Under the pieces are notes generated by a model. The model did no database searches. It was not told where the DNA came from and worked only from the letters and a program-made list of their open reading frames with translations. The translations under genes and the position numbers were made by a program. From positions 18,240,372 through 18,304,371 of the forward strand of contig JAJEKV010000017.1 in NCBI GenBank assembly GCA_021234155.1: a stretch of 64,000 bases of DNA, read 5' to 3'. This document shows, in pieces, positions 53,126-64,000 of the stretch. The stretch is from Isoetes taiwanensis. Its lineage: Eukaryota > Streptophyta > Lycopodiopsida > Isoetales > Isoetaceae. How positions within the stretch are numbered: the first letter of the stretch is position 1; the number at the start of each line of letters is the position of its first letter.

Positions 53126-53720
53126 CTCTTTCAAGCCTCAAATTTGACGTCTTTGATATGCATCTCTAACATTGCATTCGATGTCCATAATTTTCAACTA
53201 TTTCTGAAGAGTCCTTAAGTTATTAAACATATGCTCAAGCTGAACGAAAGTGTAGTGGAATCTCGATGTCATGTTGTGCTCGCCTATAAAATAGTGCTCA
53301 GACATTTCATTTAAATCAAGACAGAGGTAGTCCAATTCATTTACAAGATCGTCTCACCGTAAACGTGCAACTTGGGTGGACTTTGAAGCACATTCAAAAG
53401 GCAGGATATCAAATTGTGGAAGTTTCACGCTTCTTTTCTGCTCCAGCTCTAGCCGATCTTCGCGACCTGTAAACAATTTGAAGAGATCATTAGAACTTAA
53501 GCCTATATTCTGAAAAAACCAAGATTACTTGTATTATAAAAAACTAGGGCTGCCATGGTCATGCCTGAAGGACGATTTGGAGTTGGAGAAGGACTATTTG
53601 AAGTTGTGGCAGCCATCGACGATATTGGGTTCTTTTCCAACTGGGATGATGCCCACGATATGTATGACCTTGTTTTGGTAATAATTTGTGCATTTTGTCT
53701 AAGAGTCATGTGAACTGGCA
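53126..53720 (-). pseudogene. Captured unidentified exon, copy 2
   Basis: The same exon as at 34735-35072: minus-strand text GREDRLELEQKRSVKLPQFD, then LVNELDYLCLDLNEMSEHYF and LKIMDIE, here with stops. 53520-53720 matches the X-copy sequence upstream of the exon (CTTGTTTTG..ATAATTTGTGCATT). Confidence 0.5.
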
Positions 53721-54079
53721 TTCAGTTGTCTTGTATATCATCCATTGAGACACCTTGCATTCCCATTGTATTATTATACTCTCGAAGTATTTAATAAAGG
53801 AAGCTAATGTAAAACAGAGTCTCAATACATATCTTTGGGAGCAGTTTGTAAGAAGCTTCAGCGGTTGTTAGATGATGTTGCCTACAGGCAGACGGAATTC
53901 TAGTTGAGTTGTGGATTGATAGGGTTGTAGTATACGAAATCAGGATGCTAAATATTATTGGCGGTAGAAAGGATAAACTTAATTATTCTGTGTATCATTG
54001 CAGGATATAGTAAGTTTCAGATTTGGCAACACGTTTTGAATGAACATGACAGTTGGCTATACATTGAATTGATTTTGCA
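53721..54079. other. No recognisable gene
   Basis: Between two fragments of the X repeat. I see only AT-rich sequence without similarity to other parts of the window. Confidence 0.4.
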
Positions 54080-55492
54080 CTGTATTTCTAATGAGAAATG
54101 TATGACATTTTGACCATTATCAAAACTTGCATGAATTTATTAGCATGCATAAATTACTTGCATCTGAATTGGAAGATTCAATAGAGTGCAATTAAATCAT
54201 TTCAACTCTATACATAGTTACTCATATAAGATACAAATATACAACAGGCCTTCACAGAAATTGCCAACCAACTCTTTCAAGCCCCAAATTTGACGTCTTT
54301 GTCATGCGTCTCTAACATTGTTCTCGATGTCCATAATTTTCAAATATTTTTGAAGACTCTTCAATTTACTCGATGCCACGTTTTTCTCGCCCGTAAGGTA
54401 GTGCTCAAATATTTCATTTAAATCAAGATAGAGATAGTCCAATTCATTTACAAGATCGTCTACCCCTAAACGTGCAACTTGAGTGGACGTTATATTCAAA
54501 GCAGGATGTCAAATTGTGGAAGTTCCATGCTTCTTTTCTGCTTTAGCTCTGGCCGAGCTTAGCAACGTCCTATGTTCTGAAAGCATTCAGTTGTCTTGTA
54601 TGTCATCCATTGAAAATCAAGTCAACTATAGATAGGCAAGGCAAATGGAAAACCTCATATTTTCATCACTCGTGGGTGTGGGAATTGTCCAGTTAGGTGG
54701 AGCTGACTCAGAGCATGAGGCAATTGTCAACAAGGGGTGAACTCGAAAAAAGAACAACAGATATTTCTCCAGAGGTCAAGGTCCACAGGATGCCATAGCT
54801 TATGGGATAATTGACAATACACCCAAATAGGTCCGCTAAACTGCCATACTCAAGGTCACAGGTTCAACACCTTGTTGTGAAAGTGGCCATACCTTCTTGG
54901 TGGGGAGGACCCACTTCAACCATGTAATAAAAGGAACTTGAATATATAGACAATAGTCAAGTCAAATATAACAGGTGAGGCAAGTGGAAAACCAACCAAC
55001 CAAGCAATGTAGTGTGGTGTGTGGTCACATGTCCAGTTGGATGCTGCCTAGTGGCGTGACGTTAAAATACTATCTATCTATCTATCTATCTATCTATTAG
55101 GTGGAATTGATTTAGAGCATGAGGCAATTATAGAATTGGGCTCATATGAAACCAACAAAGCTCTATAAATAGGCTTTTCATTCATCTCAACATTTTTCTA
55201 CAATAGTTTAGAGTGGGTAGCTGAACATTTGCAAACTACCCACCAAAAAAAATATGAAAAATACAGGGAATATCCAGTTATATCACCTGGACCCCAAAAT
55301 AATTTTTTTTTATAGAGGTCGGCTTGTGTATGCCGAGAGCTTATCGCTGGGATTAAAAAGCTTCGCCCCTTTGGGTTTTCGAGAAAAAAACCCTAGCGAT
55401 AAAACCTCGGCAAAGGCTTGGACAAAACATAAGGCTGCAACAAACTCTCCCTTAAAAAACCCATGATGCAAAGAGAAACCGGAGTCGCACAT
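54080..55492. repeat. X repeat, copy 2, left part
   Basis: Collinear with 34565-36170, including a third, decayed copy of the unidentified exon at 54240-54560 (minus: LVNELDYLYLDLNEIFEHYL). CTAT repeats at 55070-55096. A strong TATA-like CTATAAATAGG occurs at 55172-55182 at the same place as the weaker CCATAGATAG in copy 1. It ends at the solo LTR. Confidence 0.8.
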
Positions 55493-57068
55493 TGTGACGT
55501 TCCACGTATTTATATGGTATACGTATAAATATACTGACACGTCATACAGTAAAGATACGCCACCATGGGGTATTTTAACCTAGGTGGTTGACCTAAAAGG
55601 GATTAATTTAGCTATGCTAAATTAATAAACGGGTCATTAAAGGTTAATTACCTATAATTAAGGAAGCATTATCTAATTAACTCAATTAAGTTAATTAAGT
55701 TAGGATATTTGATTAATTAGGAAGGTGCCACCTGGCCAAACTCGATTGGCCAGTAGGAGAATGCTAACTTGGGGCCTCAAATTGGATCCCTATCCCATTT
55801 GGATCCCCAAATCGAACCAAGAGGAGGAGCTGCTGAGCGCCCAAGTTGCTTGAAGATGGAGATGCCACATGATAATGGATCTAGCAGAAATTCGGGTTAG
55901 TGGATAGACTAGCTTGATATCTCTAGGGCTAGCGCCTCAGTCAGTTTTCTCTGGTTGTCTTTGTCTAGGATTAACCCTTCTCTGATACTTAGGATTATGT
56001 TTCAATTATGGATTATGCTTTGTTATGTATGGATGGATGAATCTATGGTAGTATCTCTGTTAGCCTTTCGTAAAGCAGGGATTAAAGGGGGGTAGAGACC
56101 TCCGTGCCTTATGCTCTTAGTATGCTCCTAGTAGTTTCCCTAGTACCCAGTAATTGCGGCCTGTGCACAAGAGACCACCGAGCCGTGGACGCTATGGAAT
56201 TGCTCAGCACCAAAGAAGGGACGCAGTGGTGAAGTGGGGGTGGGGTCTTGCACGAACATAAAAGGCTCCTGAGACTCCTACAGTGGGCTAGGCCTGATAG
56301 CCGGTCACGTAGAGGGCCGGGTATGGGTCTGACACTCCCTGGGTGCAGAGGTGTGACCCGTATGGGGCATCCTGTACTTTGATGATAAAGTTAGGGGAGT
56401 AGGTCTGCACGGATGCGGGGGGTCGCCATGCGCACGTATTCTCTAGCTCACCCATGGAACATTGCGATCCCGGAAGGGGACACTTCCCGACCCGCCTCGT
56501 CGGACCCGGGAGATGTAACCCGGAGTAGACTTGAAGGGTGGTACCTTGAGTCAAGTCTCCAGGAAGGCTATAGTGATGCCATAGCATGATTCGACTCATC
56601 CGCAAAGTGTGCACATGGGGGGGCGGATGGAGTGGACAACCCTAGCCGATGTTCTATGCCGCCCAACGCCATGCCAAGATTCGGCCCTCGCCGATCTCTT
56701 GAGACCTAGCCGTCAGTCGATCTTCACTGGAGTCTGAGCCAGGGTAGAACCATGGGTTTTGGGGTGTTTTCTCTAGTATTAAATGCATCTTCTCTGTTAT
56801 TATCAGTTGGATGGATGTGCCACCCTTCGTGGTGGATATTTATGATACGATTATGCTGTATGCTAACCTTGTATGCACGCTTCCGTGACATAGGAGCCCC
56901 ATTGAAGGCGTGGGCCGAATGACAACTCTGTGTCCTTCACTCGAGCATCTTTCCATAGATGGTCCGAGTTAGACGAAGGGCCCTGCTCATGGCGAGTTGG
57001 TTGCCATGGGAGAGGGAAGTCCCCGTATGTATACGCCCGAGTGTCGTATATGTTCGGGGAGATTCACA
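55493..57068 (+). repeat. Solo LTR of the H3-bearing chromovirus family
   Basis: TGTGACGTTCC to GGGAGATTCACA, collinear with the LTRs at 37414 and 48540 and diverged mainly by small indels. It is flanked by perfect 5-bp duplications CACAT at 55488-55492 and 57069-57073. It lies inside the X repeat, whose text resumes at 57074, so insertion was followed by LTR-LTR recombination. Confidence 0.92.
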
Positions 57069-57477
57069 CACATCGCACTGTACCTGCATATCACCAACAC
57101 TAGAAGACAATGACAAGAAAATAACAACCTCGAAAAGCGAGGGGTTGTTCAGGCGTGCCATGCCACAAAACCTCGAAAAGCGAGGGGTTGATCACGTGTG
57201 TCATACGATAAAATAAGATTTACATAAATATACAAAATTAAAGGAGGGAACATGGGAATCAAAGGTATTCTGGAGTATATACATTGTGCTTTAGGCTCGT
57301 GTTCCTATGACATCTTCTTGTGCTTGATGAGACATATATATTCTATAATTTTTATCTGATTAATAATCTTTTTGCTTTCGTCCTTCAAAAAAAGGGGGGC
57401 GGGGAGAGGGGGGGAGGGAGAAAGAAAAAGGAATGCAACTAGGAGAAGAAATGCCAAAGTTAGCTCTTTACCTTAGA
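57069..57477 (+). repeat. X repeat copy 2, right part, then Z block copy
   Basis: 57074-57240 continues the X repeat (ATATCACCAACACTAGAAGA; AACCTCGAAAAGCGAGG) as at 36190-36360. 57285-57477 is the Z block, a direct match to 50590-50785. Confidence 0.8.
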
Positions 57478-58549
57478 ATGTCAGTATTGTGGGGTCACAG
57501 GAGCAATACATCTTTCATACTTGGCTGCATCGACATCTTCACTTGGGAGCCACTGGTCTTCAGATCGAACGACATATTATACCACAGTACTTTTGTGGTA
57601 CTCTAGACAATGTCATGTTAAAACCCTAACAAAAATAAACACGCGGATTTTGTAGGTGAAATTTTTAGGATTTATCATGATCCCTCTACCTGTCCTTTTC
57701 TAGTTTTCTCAATTACCCTCATGATGTCGTCTTTTTGCATTTGCGAAGGTCATGTTGCACGGGCCTTCGACCCAAGCTTCAAAATCCCTAGTACCTACCA
57801 TTATATGTCATGGTCCACTAGATTTTGCATATAAGCCAGTGAGTATTTAATGGATTTTGCATAGAAACCCAAAACTTCATACCAAATGTTTTGCCGGCGA
57901 GCAAAAACTTGTACTGGAAAACAAGGATTTCAACTAGACATTAAGGAACCTAACCTCCTATTTTTCAACGTCTAGGGCCTTCCCAGTCTCCGCGTTTCTT
58001 TAAGCTAATGTGATGGTTTTTAGATATAGAGATTATGTGTACTTTATGATATCTATAAGCCTCTGGAGAAATATTTGTGTTGTTCCTTTTCTGGGTTCAC
58101 CCTCATTGAGAATTACCTCATGCTCTGAATCAACTCCATCTACCATTGAGAATGGCACCAATCCATGCCATTGAATGGGCGAGCATGCAAGTCTCACATG
58201 CATGCATTTTCTAGGCCTCTGCTTCACTGGGGAGATCGCTATTTCTTGCAGGGTTCTTCATCGACTTCTCATCGGCACTTTCTCATCTCTCAGCAGTACG
58301 TTTGATTCTCATTTCTTTGAAACCATGCAGAGGAGGGGCCTCTCCCTTTTCTAGCTTGTTCTTTCTTGGCATTGTCTTTTCTTTGGACAATTCCTTCGAC
58401 CTTCGCCCTCGGCCCCGTTTTATGATTGAAGTTCTCTTTTTGCCGGGAGGTTTGTCGATTTCATGCGAGCCCAATTCTAGAATGCCATCGATTCGAGCCA
58501 TCGGATCGGGATTCTAGAATGGGCTAGCATGCATGTCTCAAATTAATGC
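57478..58549 (-). repeat. Y block, inverted copy holding the empty retrotransposon site
   Basis: The reverse complement of 36480-37413 joined to 50102-50181. At 57553-57557 the plus strand CTGGT (ACCAG on the minus) corresponds to the target ACTAG; no element is present. The coding-like minus frame at 58283-58501 matches 36519-36701 plus, but neither has a recognised domain. Confidence 0.85.
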
Positions 58550-58550
58550 A

Positions 58551-59120
58551 TCATGGTAAACCACAAAACTCCTGGTAACCCCGTAGGTGTTCATATCTCA
58601 TTTGGAGATGCTTGGATGTTGTGAATTAAGTGTTTGAAAAAGCACATACTCCAGCCAATTAACTGCTTGGTATCTATCTGGTGCGGTAGCATTGCCTCAT
58701 GGAATGTGAGGTTGCACTTCATTGTCTCTAGTGATAATGTAGATGGAGGATATGGACTTATATACAAAGACTATATTCTATATTACGTGTTAGAATAATT
58801 CTACAGATGATAATGAACTTGGATTTAAAGGTTTTAGTAATACTAATAAGTCCATGGAAAAAGCTAGATGATTAGGTGGGGGATATTAATGCAATTGCAA
58901 TAGGACTAATGGGTGGTTGGCTAGCCTACAAGAATTGGAGTTTGACGATACGCATATGTAAGTGGACCAATTGACCATGTTGCATAAGCTCTAGAGGTAC
59001 CTTTAATTTATGTTATTAGATCTTAGTTTATGTACGTGCGACACGGTCTTATTGGAGAAATGAGAGCTCAAGGATTGTTGGAGGAGGAAATATAGTCTGG
59101 TCCAAAAGGTCTTTCAATGA
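58551..59120 (+). repeat. V repeat, copy 2
   Basis: 58551-58590 matches 50908-50940 (ATGGTAAACCA.CAAAACTCC); 58660-59120 matches 52640-53110. No gene. Confidence 0.8.
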
Positions 59121-59149
59121 AGGCTGCAGAAAAACACTGAAAGCAAGCT

Positions 59150-59345
59150 TCTTTTAGTTCTTTTTCATAGATGAAGAAGAAAAAGGAACATTTTTAACAT
59201 CCATGCTAGACAAACTAGTTAACAAACACACATACAATAACAATACCGCTGAACTGCGTGTATGATATCTATATCGATTATTATCATTCATTGGAAATAT
59301 CTCATTTGAGAATTTAAGAGGATAAGATGGGATAGCATGGGCCAT
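59150..59345 (-). repeat. Protease 3'-end repeat, inverted copy
   Basis: The reverse complement of 1065-1310: it includes the last protease codons (ATGGCCCATGCTATCCCAT.., reading into TCTTAAATTCTCAAATGAG) and the 3'UTR. It joins V-repeat sequence at 59346, the same junction as at 2836. Confidence 0.8.
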
Positions 59346-59650
59346 ATGTAGGATAAGGTAGATGGAGGATATGGATTTATTTGCAAAGACTATATTCTAT
59401 ATTCAGTGCCAGAATAATTTTGCAGATGATAATGAACTTGGATTTAAGGGTTTTAGTACTACTAATAAACCCATGGAAAAAGCTAGATGATTAGGTGGGG
59501 GATACTAACGCAATTGCAATATGACTAATGGGTGGTTGGCTAGCCTACAAGAATTGGAGTCTCACGATACACATATGTAGGTGGACCAATTGACCATGTT
59601 GCATAAGCTCTAGAGGTACCTTTAATTTCTGTTATTGGATCTTAATTTAA
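59346..59650 (+). repeat. V repeat, copy 3 (partial)
   Basis: TAGATGGAGGATATGGA through TAGAGGTACCTTTAATTT matches 58740-59015, with small changes. Confidence 0.8.
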
Positions 59651-59880
59651 TGAAAGCAAACTTCTTTTAGTTCTTTTTCATAGAAGAAGAAGAAAAAGGA
59701 ACATTTTTAACATCCATCTAGACAAATTAGTTAACAAATGCACGCACCCACACACAATAACAATACTGCTCTATAAAGGAAATAGAATAGAATAGAATAG
59801 ATTTTTTAACGTCCACGAAGACCAAGAGGAAAGACTTTAAGATTATGGTGGAAAAGAACCGCATGTATGATATCTATATC
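59651..59880 (-). repeat. Protease 3'UTR repeat interrupted by a SINE tail
   Basis: The reverse complement of the 3'UTR repeat, split at about 59780-59825 by a SINE-tail fragment (minus: CTTGGTCTTCGTGGACGTTA, A-run, then TATTC units). The interrupted text AAAGTCTTTCCT..TTTCCTTTATAGAG repeats TTTCCT on both sides, a small target duplication. Confidence 0.65.
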
Positions 59881-59954
59881 GATTATAGACTGATTGATTA
59901 CAGTGTCTGATATCTCTACAATCCAATTTGTTAATCCCGCAAACAGGATGTACG

Positions 59955-60165
59955 TACAATAGAAAAATGTTATGTTTAACAAACTGCAGTTATAACATAA
60001 ATTTTCATTATAGTTTGGAACAGTTCCTTGGCAAGTCTTACACCAAAAAGTGGCATCTTGTTCGTTCACTTTCTTGCCACAGATATCACAATCCTCATGC
60101 CATAGGGATTGATCTGGGTCAATGTAACTGATTGATATATTGATATTGAGATATGCAGGCTTCAT
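59955..60165 (-). pseudogene. RPA1-like zinc-ribbon fragment
   Basis: The minus frame reads NINISISYIDPDQSLWHEDC then DICGKKVNEQDATFWCKTCQ. The pattern (hydrophobic strand, D, aromatic, C-x2-C-x-K-K-V, W-C-x2-C) fits the C-terminal OB-fold zinc ribbon of replication protein A large subunit, which binds single-stranded DNA. Only about 60 residues are present, and the frame then leaves homology (LCYNC, then hydrophobic text). RPA1-like pieces occur in host genes and in plant Helitrons; I see no Helitron end here. A DC1- or ZZ-type zinc finger is a weaker alternative. Confidence 0.5.
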
Positions 60166-60183
60166 AAAAATCCTTGTAACATG

Positions 60184-60292
60184 ATAGTAGTATATGCACA
60201 GTTGGGTGGTTTCCTAAGCATGGTGGGTCTGGTTTAGGATAGTAGTATATGCACAGTTGGGTGGTTTCCTAAGCATGGTGGGTCTGGTTGGC
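60184..60292 (+). repeat. 55-bp tandem duplication
   Basis: GATAGTAGTATATGCACAGT followed by TGGGTGGTTTCCTAAGCATG occurs twice, from 60183 and from 60238. Confidence 0.9.
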
Positions 60293-63200
60293 TGCTAAAT
60301 ATGCAATGACCAATATGGTGACTATATTATGCCAGATCAAAAGCCCTACTCTAATTCTGCTTGCAGGCCTTCTCCTAGTCCTCATTAGTTCTGGGGATGG
60401 ACTCTGTATATGCAGTTCTAATCCATTCCTATCAGCCATGTTGCTTTGATTTTGTTGTGGTTCTTGCATTTTGCTGGGCCATGCCGATTTAATCACAGAG
60501 CTGGGCCAATCGGCGTCTTCTCACAGCAGCTCTTCTTCTATTCTCGTTGCTTCCTCTCTTCATCATCTTGCTCCTCTTCCTCCTCTGTCATCTTTCCCTT
60601 TACATCTATCCTTTCCCAGCTAGTTTTTACATCTGCCCATTTCCATCAAATCGCTCCGTGTCTTCCTTGTCCTTTTCATGGTTTTGTTTTTGGAATGTTT
60701 TGCAGATTGGGATTTGCGAATTCACGCCATCTTAGGGGATCTTGGCCTGGCTGGCTGGACGTGCACAGGCACGGAGCAGGGTTGGAGCTGCATGCACCAT
60801 CGGCTTCATCGCTTTTCTGTTGTTTTGGCTTCTCTTCTTCCTCCATTGGGCTGTTGTATGGTATAGCCTACCGAGGTATATCTTTTCCACAAATTAGGAT
60901 GCATGCGCACAATCCTATGACATATGATTGAATTCGGATGCATGCAGAGAGCATTTTTGGAGATGGATTCCTAACACAATCGTGATTGTTTTAGGGCTTT
61001 TCCAGATTGGGATTTCCTATTAGGGCCGAGTTTATCACGGTTTTCATCTGAATTGAGTTGTCATTTTGTTCTCAGATATCTAGTCTCTACAGGGGATCGA
61101 TTTTTCACCGGAGGGATCTTATGCGTTCTTGGATGATTTGCATGACATACGCAAGCCGAGCTCTGCTAATTTATTTGGTGGATCCTGCGCTGTCGCCCCC
61201 CAGCTCCTGTATATCTGCCACTAACAGATCCGGCCTGCCTCCTGTAACGGATTCACCTTTCTCTTTTTTTTCCTTCCGGCTTGCCTCCTGTGGCAGATCC
61301 GGCCTGCCTCTTGCCTCCTGTAGCTGAAGCAGCTTGCTTCCTGTCCCTGATCCAGCTTTGCGTGGTGCCAGGTTCGTTTCTACTATTTCTTGTCTCTAAT
61401 TAACACCGGACTAATCTTCTTCTCTCCACCTTGGGCTCAAGAACTTGCATGCACTCTCATTCCCCTGCCCTAGAATCAAAGCTTGGCGCCAATCCGGTAG
61501 GTTTCAGCACTGCCACAATCCAAAACATGGCTCACGATTCTGCTTTGTTACTCCTAACCTATTGATTGGCCTGTGCTTCCACTTATTTCAAGCAAATCCC
61601 TTCTACCTTGCTTAGGGCGCTTTCCCATGGGCAGAAAACCTCCAGGTTTCCTGAAGGTCTGGTCTGCGTTTCAGATGTTCCCATGAGCTGAGAACCGGAG
61701 TGGCTGAGGTTAAGAACCTCATTCAGAAAATAATCCCGACGAATACTTTTGGACCTGGGCCTGACCTCATCCAGGTCCGGCCGTCCATGGGAAAGCACCC
61801 TTACTCGCCTCATACCTATCTGCTAATACTGCTTGGTTTCTCAGAAGCAATCGGCTTCTCCTTTTGCCTTCTTTCCGGCCTGCCTCCTATAACAGGCCGC
61901 CGCCCTTCTCTTGTTGGAAGCTCCTGCCCACATAGCAAGGTCACGTGGCAGCAGGGTAATCCTGCCGGCATACATCCGGTGGCCCAGGTCTAGCCCAGGC
62001 CAGCCCGTCAACACTCCTGGAGGAGCAGATAGGTGGCATCCCCGATTTAAGGGGTGCTCACCTTTTTAACGCACCATTTTCTGCATCTTCCACTATTCAT
62101 TACATTTTTCTACTTCTATACACATTTTTATTTCTACTACTATTTCCTATTTTATAACCATTATGCTCCCACGCTCACATAACCATTTCATTTTTCTCAC
62201 ATTCTTATCATCACCCTTTTTTTTATCTACTCAATACTATTTACATCACACTACACTTTAATCTCTATACACTTTCTCACTATCACATTATATTTCACAC
62301 CTTGTTAAAGCACCATGGTTTTATAAACCATTACGTATTTTTCCACACATTGCCTTGTTCACTCCTTGGCAGGAAATACATCTTAACCCCCTTTCCAATC
62401 CAAATAACCCGGCCACGTTTTACGCTAGTCTACCAGGGGTTGCATCTGCACCACGGTCGGGTCTTGCCGCATACTACCCGGCTAATCTTTTGCCAACATG
62501 AGATGTACTGGTACTAATTTTTCTTTACAGGGCACCCGAGGTCCTAGGGCATGCATTTGTGGTTTTTATTGTACAAGTTCCTCGCTCATCCAGGTAAATT
62601 AATGTTGGGTTGCTCATCCAGGTAAATTAATGTTGGGTCACTGTGGCGGTGCTTTATTATATGTCTATATTGCTCCTCATCGTTTTTTTCCTTTGTTCAC
62701 TTTTTCCCTTTCCTATATAGTAGCCTTTTTCTCATTATTTTTTTTTGTAACCACACTATGTCTTCTAAGGTGAGGTATTTTTTGGGACCATAATTTTAGA
62801 CCTAGTCATTTTGTTGCTTCCTCCTTGGTGTTGAGCCTTAGGCATGTCTTTACATTCACAATTGGGAACTGATGCATTTAAACTTGGACATTTTTGGAAG
62901 GTGCACTTCACATATCGGCATGCATTCTTTCTCTGCATTCATGCAATTGGACCTCAACCATTGGCCTGCTTTGTTTTACTCTTTAGGAAATGTTTGGTAA
63001 AGATATTATGCGGTTGACATTTTTGCAACTGGAGTTGAAGGTTACTCTTTTGCTTGAGGTCTCCTCGTTCTTGGGGCAGATCTTCTTCACCATTGAGTTG
63101 TTTTTTTGTGGGCACTAGTCGGAACCTTCTGCGAACTTTAGCGTATTGTTCGTTAACAGTTTTACTTCTAACATACCCTTGACTTTAACATGGTTAACGT

Positions 63201-63837
63201 TGCTTTTGCTTTCATGTGGTGTTATATTTGGGGGCATTTTTTCCTTGCCATAAAAGGCTCATTCCTCCATCTTAGTTTATGTGCACTTTGATTTGGCCTT
63301 GGCTTGTCCATTGGAAGATTACTTGCATAATTATTCGCGCATTATTCTAATAGACCGTCATGGTGACCATAGGTGATCAAATGTTGTGGTTGGCTGCCAT
63401 AGCGACATATGTTTTTTGTCTCAAAATTGTCTACAAACTCCTTCTTTGTTAGTCGCTCTCATTTTTCATGGATCGTTTTGCTACTAACATGTCCTTTCAT
63501 ATTGTGTTTTTGATTCCTTTATCATGTCCATTACCTTTTTTTGCTTTATTATTTCAGGCCCTTCGTATGGCCCTCGATTTATTCATACTACGTCCCTTTA
63601 CCTCGTCATTGCTCCTTTTTTACTCTCTGGATCACCTCCTTGCCCTCCACCTTGACCTTCGCACTTTTGCCCTCCATCTTCTCCTTTCCATTGGCCATAA
63701 CCTCTCCTTTGATTCATTAAGCCCCATTTTTGCTTGATTTACGTTGATTCACATTAACCTTACTTTCAAATTTTCAGCTTAACCTTGCTCTTGGTTTGTG
63801 CTAACATGTCTAAGACATCTTCCTCAATCTCGTCCCT
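60293..63837. other. No recognisable gene; T/C-rich anonymous DNA
   Basis: Open frames (60446-60931, 61058-61327, 61700-61993, 63468-63737, all plus) are rich in S, F, L and C, as expected from pyrimidine-rich DNA, and show no known domain. 61190-61330 repeats phrases such as CCGGCCTGCCTCCTGT several times. 62583-62636 doubles a 27-bp unit (GCTCATCCAGGTAAATTAAT then GTTGGGT). Confidence 0.45.
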
Positions 63838-64000
63838 CGTTTGTAAGAGTCTCATTCTAGAATGGGACTCGCAAAAACCAACAAAGCGATAGATAGGCTT
63901 CTCATTCATCTCAGCAGATTTCCTACAATGGTGGACAGTGGGTAGCCGCCACATGCGAACTACCCACAAAAAATAAAGGGAAAATCCAATTATATCATTT
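63838..64000 (+). repeat. X repeat, copy 3, runs off the window
   Basis: ACCAACAAAGC.ATAGATAGG, TTCTCATTCATCTCA, GTGGGTAGC and CTACCCAC.AAAAAA match 55155-55280 and 35840-35970. It continues beyond the end of the window. Confidence 0.8.

Noticed and set aside
60446-60931. 161-codon ORF
   Set aside because: S/F/L/C composition expected from pyrimidine-rich DNA; no domain, no splice or promoter evidence.

Overview
This window looks like intergenic DNA from a large, repeat-rich land-plant genome. It holds few host genes among layers of nested transposable elements. The best host gene is a six-exon PACRG gene (minus strand, 16356-18670), an axonemal protein expected only in lineages that build cilia or flagella. 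With plant-only fragments (class II trehalose-phosphate synthase, SLAC1 anion channel, F-box/LRR 15-like protein, papain-like protease) and plant Ty3 elements primed by initiator tRNA-Met, this points to a land plant with swimming sperm: a fern, lycophyte or bryophyte, with cycads and Ginkgo not excluded. The species is inferred, not seen.

Layout. 1-7.4 kb: a broken papain-protease exon whose 3' end has become a dispersed repeat, then a trehalose-phosphate synthase pseudogene (minus) split by a Mutator-like element that carries an SLAC1 channel fragment. 7.4-11.7 kb: LINE remnants (minus; ORF1, endonuclease, reverse transcriptase, RT zinc-binding tail). 11.7-15.4 kb: microsatellite, minisatellite and anonymous DNA. 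15.4-18.7 kb: the host-gene island, a small membrane protein gene (plus) facing PACRG (minus). 20.6-24.6 kb: a Ty3 pol relic invaded by an opposite-strand chromovirus. 24.7-28.8 kb: an F-box/LRR pseudogene between two copies of a double-hairpin repeat. 28.9-33.5 kb: GT-rich tandem, (GA)n, and a duplicated block with a 19-bp satellite and an inverted segment. 33.5-37.4 kb: chromovirus relic and a segmental repeat.

37.4-50.1 kb holds the most striking feature: a 12.7-kb Ty3/chromovirus LTR retrotransposon with both LTRs, PBS and PPT. Between PBS and gag it carries three extra intact ORFs. The first ends in a nearly complete histone H3 fold fused to an unknown N-terminal domain. The gag-pol part of this copy is broken in several places, while the three extra ORFs are open.

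50.1-64 kb: the other half of the segmental repeat, with an inverted block that preserves the pre-insertion site of the retrotransposon, a solo LTR with a perfect 5-bp target duplication, a small inverted-repeat element with a tRNA-like head, further copies of the protease-3'-end repeat, an RPA1-like zinc-ribbon fragment, and about 3.5 kb of unrecognised T/C-rich DNA.
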